In this document: positions 6,756-14,692 of the stretch, in pieces | Numbering within the stretch: position 1 is the stretch's first letter | Layout: each line of letters begins with the position of its first letter | Origin: Halopseudomonas aestusnigri | GTDB lineage: Bacteria; Pseudomonadota; Gammaproteobacteria; Pseudomonadales; Pseudomonadaceae | Reading direction: 5' to 3' | NCBI RefSeq assembly: GCF_002197985.1 | Contig: NZ_NBYK01000001.1 | Location: 615,840-679,839, forward strand | Length of the DNA: 64,000 nucleotides | The notes under the pieces: model-generated | The model's database searches: none | The model's input: the letters and a program-made list of their open reading frames with translations, nothing else | Told to the model about the DNA's origin: nothing | Program-made: the position numbers and the translations under genes

Positions 6756-7802
6756 TTACTTCTGGGCGATTTCCCAGCCACGCTCAGCCAGCAGGCTGGC
6801 GCGTTTGCCGACTTCCAGGGCGTCGGCGTTGCTGGCGTTGCCTTGCAGTGCGCGGTGGTAAACACCCTGCACAATGGCGGCCAGACGGAACAGCGAGAAG
6901 GCGATGTAGTAGTTCCAGTTCGGCACACCGCTGCGGCCGGTGTATTCGCAGTACCAGTCCAGCAGTTGCTGCTCTTCCGGCAGACCGAGGGATTTCAGGT
7001 CGGCGCCGACCATGCCCTTGGCGCCGTCGACGTTGACCGGCATGTGGTACGGCAGACAGCAGTAGGCCAGATCCGACAGCGGGTGGCCGAGGGTTGCCAG
7101 CTCCCAGTCGAGGATCGACACGACCTTGGATTCGGTCGGATGCAGCATCAGGTTGCCGATGCGGAAGTCGCCGTGGGCGATGGTAGTGCTTTCGTCGGCC
7201 GGGATGTTCTCCGGCAGCCACTTCATCAGGGCGTCCATGGCGGGCATGTCGTGGGTGCGGCTGGCTTCGAACTGGCCACCCCAGCGTTTGACCTGACGGG
7301 CGATGTAGTTGTCGGGCTTGCCGTAGCCTTCCAGACCGATGGCCTTCCAGTCGGCGTTGTGCATCTTGGCCATGGTTTCGATCATCGACTGGTAGATCGG
7401 CATGCGCTCTTCCTGCGCAACCTCGCTCAGCAGCGGCTGGGAGTAGACGCGGCCTTCGACGTAATCCATGACGTAGAACGCGGTGCCGATGATCTCGGGG
7501 TCTTCACACAGCAGGCGTGCGGTCGGTACCGGTACGTCGGTCTTGCCCAGGGCGTTGATGACCTGGAACTCGCGCTCGACCATGTGGGCCGAGGGCAGCA
7601 GTTTTCCCGGCGGCTTCTTGCGCAGTACGTAGCGCTTGCCGGCGATTTCCAGCAGGAATGTCGGGTTGGACTGGCCACCCTGGAACTGCTGAACCTTGAT
7701 GCCCTGGTTGGCTCCCGGAAGGTAGTCCTGCAGGTAGTTGGCGAGTTTTGCCTCGTCGAACTTGTGGGCAGGCAATACGTCAATCAGGGTCGCTCCGCTC
7801 AT
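6756..7802 (-). CDS. phosphotransferase, ACAD10/LvaA-like (APH fold)
   Basis: A 348-residue aminoglycoside-phosphotransferase-fold kinase. The catalytic loop is HGDFRIGNLMLH and the metal-binding motif is ILDWELATLGHPLSDLAY. An N-terminal nucleotide-binding lobe contains KRYVLRKKPPG. ATG 7802 gives the usual MSGATLID start. Proteins of this group beside acyl-CoA dehydrogenases (human ACAD10/11, Pseudomonas LvaA/LvaC) phosphorylate 4-hydroxyacyl-CoA, and the dehydrogenase partner then eliminates phosphate. Here the partner is two genes upstream. The exact substrate is an inference. Confidence 0.88.
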   Translation of the reverse strand: MSGATLIDVLPAHKFDEAKLANYLQDYLPGANQGIKVQQFQGGQSNPTFLLEIAGKRYVLRKKPPGKLLPSAHMVEREFQVINALGKTDVPVPTARLLCEDPEIIGTAFYVMDYVEGRVYSQPLLSEVAQEERMPIYQSMIETMAKMHNADWKAIGLEGYGKPDNYIARQVKRWGGQFEASRTHDMPAMDALMKWLPENIPADESTTIAHGDFRIGNLMLHPTESKVVSILDWELATLGHPLSDLAYCCLPYHMPVNVDGAKGMVGADLKSLGLPEEQQLLDWYCEYTGRSGVPNWNYYIAFSLFRLAAIVQGVYHRALQGNASNADALEVGKRASLLAERGWEIAQK

Positions 7803-7896
7803 CTTTGAAGATCCTGTTGTTGATGGGTCAAGTCGGCAAAAGTAACACGCCAAGGCGAGCCCTGGCGCGTTGAACAGCGAGGTGAATCAGACGTTA

Positions 7897-8661
7897 TCAG
7901 GCAATGGTATCGCCGCCATCGGCGACGATGGTCTGCCCGGTAACATACGCCGAGGCGCTGGAGGCCAGAAACAGCGCCACCCCGGCGATATCCACCGGCT
8001 CGCCTACGCGGCGCAGCGGCAGCTTCTCTTCCACCTTGCGCAGGCGGTCCGGATCTTCCAGCAGGGCCTGGGCAAAATCGGTACGGATCAGGCCGGGGGC
8101 GATGCTGTTGACGCGGATACCCTGCGGGCCCCACTCCAGCGACAGGTTGCGGGCCAGACCGGCTTCCGCCGCCTTGGACATGCCGTAGACGCCGATATTG
8201 GCGCTGGCACGCAGCCCCGCAATGCTCGACAGCAGGACGATGGAACCGCCGCCTTGCTCGACCATGTGCGGGATGACCATGTTGCACAGCCAGAAGGTGC
8301 CCTTGACGTTGGTGCCCATGATCTTGTCGAAGGCCTCGTCGCTGACTTTGTGGGTCGGGCCGTAGACCGGATTGGTCGCGGCGTTGCAGACCAGTACGTC
8401 GATGCGGCCAAAGGCCTCCAGCGTGCGATCAACCAGATTCTGCAACTGGGCCTTGTCGCCCACATGACAGGCAACCGGCAGAGCGTCGAAGCCCTGACTG
8501 CGCAGCTCGTCTGCCACCTGCTGACAGGCGTCAGCCTTGCGGCTGGAAATCACCACCTTGGCCCCAGCCTTGGCGTATTCCTCGGCAATCGACTTGCCGA
8601 TGCCCTTGGTCGAACCGGTGATGATGGCGACCTTGCCGGTTAGGTCGAACAATGTGCTCAT
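7897..8661 (-). CDS. SDR-family oxidoreductase
   Basis: A 254-residue short-chain dehydrogenase with TGSTKGIG (cofactor), CNAATNPVYG, a catalytic Ser in SSIAGL, and YGMSK supplying Tyr and Lys. It ends VADGGDTIA. ATG 8661 follows gaggttct. Related genes are annotated as fabG-like or DHRS4-like. It lies between the acyl-CoA dehydrogenase and the phosphotransferase, so it probably reduces or oxidises a hydroxyacyl intermediate of the same pathway. Confidence 0.9.
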   Translation of the reverse strand: MSTLFDLTGKVAIITGSTKGIGKSIAEEYAKAGAKVVISSRKADACQQVADELRSQGFDALPVACHVGDKAQLQNLVDRTLEAFGRIDVLVCNAATNPVYGPTHKVSDEAFDKIMGTNVKGTFWLCNMVIPHMVEQGGGSIVLLSSIAGLRASANIGVYGMSKAAEAGLARNLSLEWGPQGIRVNSIAPGLIRTDFAQALLEDPDRLRKVEEKLPLRRVGEPVDIAGVALFLASSASAYVTGQTIVADGGDTIA

Positions 8662-8678
8662 AGAACCTCGCTTCGCTC

Positions 8679-8748
8679 GAGCCACAAGCTTCAAGCCTCA
8701 AGATAAAACCAGTGCACGGTCAGCTTGAGGCTTGCAGCTTGCGGCTTG
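8679..8748. repeat. REP-like inverted repeat pair
   Basis: The arm 8679-8702 is nearly the reverse complement of 8724-8748 (about 22 of 25 positions), with a 21-base centre. Both arms are built from caagc(t/c) units like those at 5671-5842. It fills the gap between the acyl-CoA dehydrogenase and SDR genes and could form a long mRNA hairpin. Confidence 0.6.
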
Positions 8749-8757
8749 ACGCTGCCC

Positions 8758-9954
8758 TTACAGATATTGGCTCATTTCCATCTTGGCGATGGCATTCAGG
8801 TGCACCTCGTCCGGGCCGTCGGCCAGGCGCAGGGTGCGGGCTTTGGCGTAGGCGGAGGCGAGGAAGGTGTCCTGGCACACGCCCTTGGCGCCGAAGATCT
8901 GAATCGCGCGGTCGATCACGTTGCAGGCCATGGTCGGGGCAACGGCCTTGATCATGGCGATCTGCTGACGGGCAACCTTGTTGCCGAACTTGTCCATGCT
9001 GCGCGCGGCGTGCAGGGTCAGCAGGCGCGCCTGGTCGATCTCGCAACGGGAGCAGGCGATCATTTCCGGCACGCTGCCCAGCTTGTACATCGGCTTGCCG
9101 AAGGCAACGCGCTCGCCAGCGCGGCGGCACATGGCTTCCAGTGCGCGCTCGGCGATACCGATGCTGCGCATGCAGTGGTGAATGCGGCCCGGGCCAAGGC
9201 GACCTTGAGCGATCTCGAAGCCACGGCCTTCACCCAGCAGGATGTTGGAAACCGGGACGCGAACGTTGTTGTATTCGATCTCGGCGTGACCGTGCGGGGC
9301 GTGGTCGTAACCGAACACATGCAGGTCGCGAACGATCTTCACGCCGGGGGTGTTCAGCGGTACCAGAATCATGCTCTGTTGCAGGTGCTTAGGCGCGTTG
9401 GCGTCGGTCTTGCCCATGACGATGGCGATCTTGCAGTGTTCGTTCATGGCTCCGGAGGACCACCACTTGGTGCCGTTGATGACGTACTCGTCACCTTCGC
9501 GGCGGATCTCGCACTGAATGTTGGTGGCATCGGAGGAGGCGACATCCGGCTCGGTCATGGAGAAGCAGGAGCGGATTTCACCGGCCAGCAGCGGCTTGAG
9601 CCATTGCTCTTTCTGCTCGTCGTTGCCGTAGCGTTCGATGGTTTCCATGTTGCCGGTGTCCGGCGCGTTGCAGTTGAAGACTTCGCCGGCGAAGGAGACG
9701 CGGCCCATGATTTCACACAGGTGGGCGTACTCTTCGTTGGTCAGGCCGGCGCCACGCTCGGATTCGGGCAGGAACAGGTTCCACAGACCCTGCGCACGGG
9801 CCTTTTCCTTGAGTTCTTCCAGGATCGCCGGGTGGCCCCACTTGTTCTGTTTTACCTGCTCGTAGAACACGGCTTCGTTGGGGTAAATGTGCTCATCCAT
9901 GAAGCCCTGGAGCTTGGCTTTCAGATCTTGTACGCGGGGGCTGAGGTCAAACAT
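8758..9954 (-). CDS. acyl-CoA dehydrogenase (ACAD10/11-like)
   Basis: A 398-residue FAD enzyme. The N-terminal helical domain begins [15 protein letters not shown]. The FAD/substrate segment [17 protein letters not shown] is in the middle, and [13 protein letters not shown] with [11 protein letters not shown] is near the C-terminus, which is typical of the ACAD10/11 group. It would act on a CoA thioester in fatty or hydroxy acid breakdown. It heads the leftward group with an SDR and an APH-type kinase. A short inverted repeat lies 114 bases upstream of its start. Confidence 0.92.
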   Translation of the reverse strand: MFDLSPRVQDLKAKLQGFMDEHIYPNEAVFYEQVKQNKWGHPAILEELKEKARAQGLWNLFLPESERGAGLTNEEYAHLCEIMGRVSFAGEVFNCNAPDTGNMETIERYGNDEQKEQWLKPLLAGEIRSCFSMTEPDVASSDATNIQCEIRREGDEYVINGTKWWSSGAMNEHCKIAIVMGKTDANAPKHLQQSMILVPLNTPGVKIVRDLHVFGYDHAPHGHAEIEYNNVRVPVSNILLGEGRGFEIAQGRLGPGRIHHCMRSIGIAERALEAMCRRAGERVAFGKPMYKLGSVPEMIACSRCEIDQARLLTLHAARSMDKFGNKVARQQIAMIKAVAPTMACNVIDRAIQIFGAKGVCQDTFLASAYAKARTLRLADGPDEVHLNAIAKMEMSQYL

Positions 9955-10067
9955 GTTGAATCCTTTGGCGGTGGTTCGTGGGTATGTGCTGTGATGCTGC
10001 TGACCATATAGTCACAGCTGCCAAAGGAGAACGATGTAGTGTCGGTGGCAATAGGTATGCATAACTT

Positions 10068-10085
10068 ACCCTGATAACTCAGGGT
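10068..10085. promoter_or_regulatory. inverted repeat upstream of acyl-CoA dehydrogenase operon
   Basis: ACCCTG-ATAACT-CAGGGT is a perfect 6-bp-arm palindrome in the 162-base gap between the acyl-CoA dehydrogenase start and the neighbouring glycosyltransferase stop. It could be an operator or the terminator stem of the arsenosugar operon. No T-run follows on the minus strand. Confidence 0.35.
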
Positions 10086-10116
10086 GGGCATTATTAGTGC
10101 GGGCGAGACAAAATCG

Positions 10117-10743
10117 TCACGCACATGGGCGCGTTATATCCTGCAGTTCGCTGGGCAGGCGGCCAAGGTCCTCGGGTGTGTCCAGATCCCAGAGTGCCGG
10201 GCCTTCCCACAGCGTCAGGCCGGCAGCTTCAAGGCGTTTGCGGGTATCGTTCAGTACCTGCTCGTGACTCCAGTGCATGTTCTGAAAGGGGGCTGGATTG
10301 GCTTCACGCTGGCCTATCAGCACATAACCGCCGTCTTCACTGGGAATAATCGCGGTGTCGTGCCGATTTAGTGCACGGCAGGCGGCAAGCACGTGCGTGC
10401 TGTCCATGTCGGGGCAGTCGCTGCCAATCAGCAGGGCGCCATCGGGATGCTCGGCAATGGCATTGGCCATGCGTTCGCCGAGGTCTTCGCCGCACTGCTG
10501 CCGCAGCTTAAGGCCGTGTTCGCTGGCCAGTGCGCGCAGCACCGGGTGTTCGGGATTGGTGGCGTAGAGAAAGCGCGGCCCCGGCCAGTCGAAGGTCTGG
10601 GTCAGGGTGCGTTGCAGGAGTCTGAGGTAGAGATCACGGGCGCCGGTGGCGCCGAGAGCGGGGATCAGTCGGGTTTTCACCTGGCCGGGTTCGGGCGCCT
10701 TGGCGAAGATCAGCAGTGGCAGAAAGGCGGATTCAAATTGCAT
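10117..10743 (-). CDS. TIGR04282-family glycosyltransferase (arsenosugar cluster, DUF2064)
   Basis: A 208-residue nucleotidyl/glycosyltransferase-like protein. The start is MQFESAFLPLLIFAKAPEPG, followed by the KTRL nucleotide-binding stretch, IGSDCPDM and PSEDGGYVLIG, all hallmarks of the TIGR04282 group found beside arsS. It is the last gene of the leftward arsenosugar-type operon, 171 bases after the TIGR04283 gene. The acceptor is unknown. A sugar transfer step toward arsenosugars is the working assumption in these clusters. Confidence 0.88.
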   Translation of the reverse strand: MQFESAFLPLLIFAKAPEPGQVKTRLIPALGATGARDLYLRLLQRTLTQTFDWPGPRFLYATNPEHPVLRALASEHGLKLRQQCGEDLGERMANAIAEHPDGALLIGSDCPDMDSTHVLAACRALNRHDTAIIPSEDGGYVLIGQREANPAPFQNMHWSHEQVLNDTRKRLEAAGLTLWEGPALWDLDTPEDLGRLPSELQDITRPCA

Positions 10744-10914
10744 GGCTGTTTCTCGCTTGCAGGACACGTGGTGGCTGTGACCTGGACTCCTGCAAAATGT
10801 TCGCCAGTACGGTCATTGTTATCTGGCAACGGTGCCTTTTTGTGATGCAGGTCGGCGTTCTGTTTTTCAGCATAGATTCTTGTGCGGGGTGCTGTGGTGC
10901 CTGCCGACAACTGG

Positions 10915-11598
10915 TCACAGTTGACGACGGGGAGCGCTGTAGCGCCGGGCCAGATCACGCGGATCTGCCCCCAGCCAGTAACGCAGCCGCAGCTGCCACA
11001 TCAGCGCGATGGTGCGCAGGGTGCCGTTCTGCTGCCAGCGTCGGCTCGAGGTGGTGAGGCGCTCGGACAGGCACAGCGGCCTGCCGTGGCGGCGCAGCCG
11101 TTTGCTCAGTTCGATGTCTTCCATCAGCGCGATGGGCGCGTAGCCGCCCAGTTGCTCGAACAGGGCGCGCTCGACAAAGATGGCCTGGTCGCCGGTGCAC
11201 ACGGCAGTCAGCCGCGAGCGCCGGTTCATCATCCACGCGACCACCGCCAGCAGGGGCGAGGAGGGGCTGAGCCGGACGTCAAAACGGCCCCAGCGATGCG
11301 GGCTGCCTGGTTTTGGCAGCAGATCGATAAAGCCGTCGGGCAGGCGGGTGTCGGCGTGCAGAAACAGCAGCCAATCGCCTTTTGCCGGCGCCGCTCCAGC
11401 GTTCATCTGGGTTGCCCGGCCTGGAGCAGACTGGATCAGTTGATCGACCAGCGGCGCCGCGAGGTTGACGGTATCGTCGCTGCTGCCGCCGTCGACCAGA
11501 ATGAGTTCCAGCTCGCTGCGCAGCGGCTGCAATGGCGTGAGGGCGGCGAGGATCCCGGCCGCCTCGTTGCGCACCGGCATGATGATGGACAGCCTCAA
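10915..11598 (-). CDS. TIGR04283-family GT2 glycosyltransferase (arsenosugar cluster)
   Basis: A 227-residue GT-A enzyme. It shows LSIIMPVRNEA at the start, DGGSSDDTV, FLHADTRLP (the DXD-like metal site) and CTGDQAIFVER later. I chose TTG 11598: it is preceded by tggagg at good spacing and overlaps the upstream stop as TTGA. Upstream in-frame starts would overlap the preceding gene by about 70 bases. It is coupled to the TVP38-flavoprotein fusion. The family co-occurs with arsS. Confidence 0.88.
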   Translation of the reverse strand: MRLSIIMPVRNEAAGILAALTPLQPLRSELELILVDGGSSDDTVNLAAPLVDQLIQSAPGRATQMNAGAAPAKGDWLLFLHADTRLPDGFIDLLPKPGSPHRWGRFDVRLSPSSPLLAVVAWMMNRRSRLTAVCTGDQAIFVERALFEQLGGYAPIALMEDIELSKRLRRHGRPLCLSERLTTSSRRWQQNGTLRTIALMWQLRLRYWLGADPRDLARRYSAPRRQL

Positions 11599-13736
11599 CC
11601 GCGCCTCCAGGCGTGAAAGCGGGCGACCCATTGCAGCAGGCGTTCCGGCTGATGGGCACGTTTCCATTGGCCGGCGGCGTACTTGTTGGCTTCGCTCAGG
11701 GTCGGGTAGCTGTGCACGGTGCCGAGGATCTTGTTCAGGCCGAGGTTGTGCTTCATCGCCAGCACGTATTCGGCGATCAGCTCACCGGCGTGGGCGCCGA
11801 CGATGGTGGCGCCGAGAATGCGGTCGCGGCCGGGCTCGGTCAACACTTTGACGAAGCCTTCTGCGGCCTCGTCGGCAATAGCACGGTCCAGGTCGTCGAT
11901 ACCGTAGCGGGTTACCTCATATTCCACCCCTTGCTCCTGCGCTTCGGTTTCCGACAGCCCGACGCGGGCGACCTCCGGGTCGGTAAAGGTGCAGTGCGGG
12001 AGCACCCGGTAATCCACTTTGAAGCGGCGGAAGCTGCCGAACAGCGCGTTGACGGCCGCATACCAGGCCTGATGCGATGCTGCGTGGGTAAACTGGTACG
12101 GGCCGGTTACATCCCCCACGGCAAAAACGTTGGGGAAGCGGGTGGCGAGATACTCGTTGGTATCCAGCGTGCCGTTGTCGCGCACCGCGAGGTTCAGCGT
12201 TTCGATGCCGTAGCCGCTGGTGTTGGCTACCCGGCCGAGGGCGACCAGCACGCAGTCAAACTCGATTTCTACTGACTGGTCACTGTCCTGCGAGCGGCAA
12301 ATAACGGTCGGTGTGCCATTGCGCAGTTCAAAGCGCTCGGCCTGGTGGTTGAGGCGCAGATCGACCCCTGCGCTGCCCAGACTGACCGTCACCAGTTCGC
12401 TGGCGTCGGCGTCTTCACGGGGCAGCAGGCGCGCGCCGCGCTCAATCTGGATGACTTGTGAACCGAGCTGCTGGAAGGCCAGTGCCAGCTCGCAGCCGAT
12501 CGGGCCGCCGCCGAGTACCAGCAGTCGGCGCGGTTGCTCGCGCAGGTTCCAGACGGTATCCGAGGTGACCATCGGCACGCTGTCGAGCCCCGGCAAGTCC
12601 GGTACGAGGGGGCTCGCACCGGCAGCGATGATGATATTGCGCGTGCTGATGCTGCGCCCGTTTACCTCGACGTGCCAGGGTGAGGTGATGCGCGCCTCAC
12701 CGGTGATCACGTCGACGCCGAGGTCGGTGTAGCGCTCGACCGAATCATGTGGCTCGATCTGCTTGATTACCCGCTGGACGCGTTCCATTACCGCGGCAAA
12801 GTCGACGGTTGCTTCGGCGTGGCTGTAGCCCAACGCGGGCGCCTTGCGGACCTCGGCGGCCAGTTTTGCCGAGCGGATCAACGCCTTTGAGGGCACGCAG
12901 CCGGTGTTGAGGCAATCGCCGCCCATGGCGTGTTTCTCGATCAGGCTGACGTCGGCCTTGACCGCTGCGGCAATATACGCGCTGACCAGTCCGCCGCTGC
13001 CAGCACCAATTACCACCAGATTGCGGTCGAACTGTTTGGGCTTCTGCCAGCCTTTGTAGACGCGACGGGCCTTGATCACGTCCAGCAGGCGCCGGGCAAT
13101 CAGTGGGAACAGTCCCAGCAGCACGAAGGCGCCGAGCAGGCCCGGCGAGAGGATGCCGGCCAGTGAGTCCAGCTGCCCGAGTTCGCGGCCGGCGTTTACG
13201 TAAACCAGGGTGCCGGGCAACATGCCGAGCTGGCTGACCCACCAGAAGGTACGGGCGGGCAGGCGGGTGAGGCCCATTGCCAGGTTGATCAGAAAGAACG
13301 GAAACGCCGGCACCAGCCGCAGTGCAAACAGGTAGAACGCGCCTTCGCGGTCGATGCCCTGGTTGATGCGCTCCAGTCGTGGACCAAAGCGCTGCTGAAC
13401 CCAATCCTGCAGCAGAAAGCGGCTGATCAGCATCGCCAGTGTGGCGCCGGCGGTGGAAGCAAAGGACACCAGCAGCAGACCCCAGCCTAGGCCAAACAGG
13501 GCGCCGCCGATCAGGGTCAGCAGCGCGGCGCCGGGCAGCGACAGCGCCGTCACCAGCACATATAGCCCCACATACAGGGCGCTGGCGAGTATTGGCTGGC
13601 TGGTTACCTGCTGGTCAAGGACCTGCTGCTGGGCTTTCAGCGCGTCCAGACTCAGGTGCTGCTGCAGACCCGAGGCAAAGAAGCCTGCGACCAGCGCCAC
13701 GACCACGGCGAGCAGCAATAGACGACGCAGGTTCAT
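11595..13736 (-). CDS. fusion: TVP38/TMEM64 membrane domain + FAD disulfide oxidoreductase
   Basis: A 713-residue two-domain protein. Residues 1-220 form a TVP38/TMEM64 (DedA-like) membrane domain with about six hydrophobic segments and the FPFFLINLAMGLTRL loop. From about 240 it is a mercuric-reductase/lipoamide-dehydrogenase-type flavoenzyme: GAGSGG at 244-249, redox cysteines C275 and C280 in GGDCLNTGCVPS, a second Rossmann GGGPIGCE, AVGDV, and C-terminal HSYPTLSE. The metal-binding Cys pair at the end of MerA is absent. ATG 13736 overlaps the upstream stop (ATGA). It probably passes electrons to a membrane-associated or arsenic-linked substrate. Confidence 0.92.
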   Translation of the reverse strand: MNLRRLLLLAVVVALVAGFFASGLQQHLSLDALKAQQQVLDQQVTSQPILASALYVGLYVLVTALSLPGAALLTLIGGALFGLGWGLLLVSFASTAGATLAMLISRFLLQDWVQQRFGPRLERINQGIDREGAFYLFALRLVPAFPFFLINLAMGLTRLPARTFWWVSQLGMLPGTLVYVNAGRELGQLDSLAGILSPGLLGAFVLLGLFPLIARRLLDVIKARRVYKGWQKPKQFDRNLVVIGAGSGGLVSAYIAAAVKADVSLIEKHAMGGDCLNTGCVPSKALIRSAKLAAEVRKAPALGYSHAEATVDFAAVMERVQRVIKQIEPHDSVERYTDLGVDVITGEARITSPWHVEVNGRSISTRNIIIAAGASPLVPDLPGLDSVPMVTSDTVWNLREQPRRLLVLGGGPIGCELALAFQQLGSQVIQIERGARLLPREDADASELVTVSLGSAGVDLRLNHQAERFELRNGTPTVICRSQDSDQSVEIEFDCVLVALGRVANTSGYGIETLNLAVRDNGTLDTNEYLATRFPNVFAVGDVTGPYQFTHAASHQAWYAAVNALFGSFRRFKVDYRVLPHCTFTDPEVARVGLSETEAQEQGVEYEVTRYGIDDLDRAIADEAAEGFVKVLTEPGRDRILGATIVGAHAGELIAEYVLAMKHNLGLNKILGTVHSYPTLSEANKYAAGQWKRAHQPERLLQWVARFHAWRRG

Positions 13737-14692
13737 GACAGCATCTCCAGCGCACATAGCGTGTTGGCGAGGGTAAAGCCCTTGATGCAGGCCTGTTCGG
13801 GCGTCATGTCGGTTCCTTGGTTGATGCGCTGCCAATACGACAGCGCAGCGGATGAGTTGTCAGGCCACTGGCGTTTGAACTCAGCGGCAAAGGCGCGCTG
13901 ATCGTAAGTGACGGGCAGTGCTTCGACCACCAACGGGCCGACTTGCGCGCGGTAGAGCGCGGCGGCGGAAGCAGTGCGCGCGATGCGCGTGATCAGGCCA
14001 TAGCGGCCATTGTTGAAGTTGGGCATGCCGGCGGCACCGTTGTTGATCACTGCCCACTCGCCGTTGCTCAGGGCGGCCGGGCTGCAGGTGTGGCTGCAGG
14101 TCAGCACACGGATGCGGCGTTCCGTGAACCAGTGGTCCAGTTGCTGCTGGCGTTCGGCGCTTTGCAGTCGGGCATGATCGCACTGCCAGCCGGCCAGTGA
14201 CTGCTCATCGCCGTGGGTGATGGCGATGCGCTCGCCGGCGACGTTGGCTATCAGGGTGGTGGGGCGGTTGCCGAGCTGTTCAGCCATGCCGGGCAGGCCG
14301 TCGACGGCCTGTTGCAGCTGCTGGTGAATGCGGTTGGAGCGCTCGACGGTGGCGGCGTCGGTCTGCTCCGGGTAGGCGCAGCCGCAACCAAAGTCGTCGC
14401 CCGCGCGGGCCAGTTCGGTTTCTACATTGCCGCGCAGCGGGTAGTGGCGTTGCAGGCGTTGCTCTATGTCGCTGAACACCGCCGGGTCGCGGTCGAACCA
14501 GTGGGCGTCACCATTGAATACGGCTGTGGCGCCGGGTTCGCCAGCGACGCGCCGCTCGATGGCGTCCAGCGCCTGACGGTTGCCATAAAGCCCGCCGATC
14601 ACGTACAGCACCTCGCTCGCAAGGCTTGCGGGGGCGCTGAAGATCTCGGCGGGCAGGCGATAGTCTGTCGGGCAACTGCGGCCCTTGCTCAT
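13733..14692 (-). CDS. metallophosphoesterase-like protein with degraded metal motifs
   Basis: A 319-residue protein. Its layout follows calcineurin-like phosphoesterases: VIGGLYGNRQAL at 31-42 in place of the D-x-H-GN motif, NGDAHW at 60-65, LRGNVE in place of GNHE, THGDE, and CSHTC in place of GHTH. The first Asp and His are Gly and Tyr, so the usual bimetal site looks incomplete. It is coupled on both sides (ATGA overlaps with the symporter and the fusion gene). No signal peptide is visible. Members of this type occur in arsenosugar operons. The activity is uncertain. Confidence 0.72.
   Translation of the reverse strand: MSKGRSCPTDYRLPAEIFSAPASLASEVLYVIGGLYGNRQALDAIERRVAGEPGATAVFNGDAHWFDRDPAVFSDIEQRLQRHYPLRGNVETELARAGDDFGCGCAYPEQTDAATVERSNRIHQQLQQAVDGLPGMAEQLGNRPTTLIANVAGERIAITHGDEQSLAGWQCDHARLQSAERQQQLDHWFTERRIRVLTCSHTCSPAALSNGEWAVINNGAAGMPNFNNGRYGLITRIARTASAAALYRAQVGPLVVEALPVTYDQRAFAAEFKRQWPDNSSAALSYWQRINQGTDMTPEQACIKGFTLANTLCALEMLS

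Noticed and set aside
6531-10011. Two long rightward frames of about 425 codons (6531-7808, 8725-10011)
   Set aside because: They lie opposite the phosphotransferase and acyl-CoA dehydrogenase genes, have no ribosome site or recognisable domain, and follow the codon shadow pattern.
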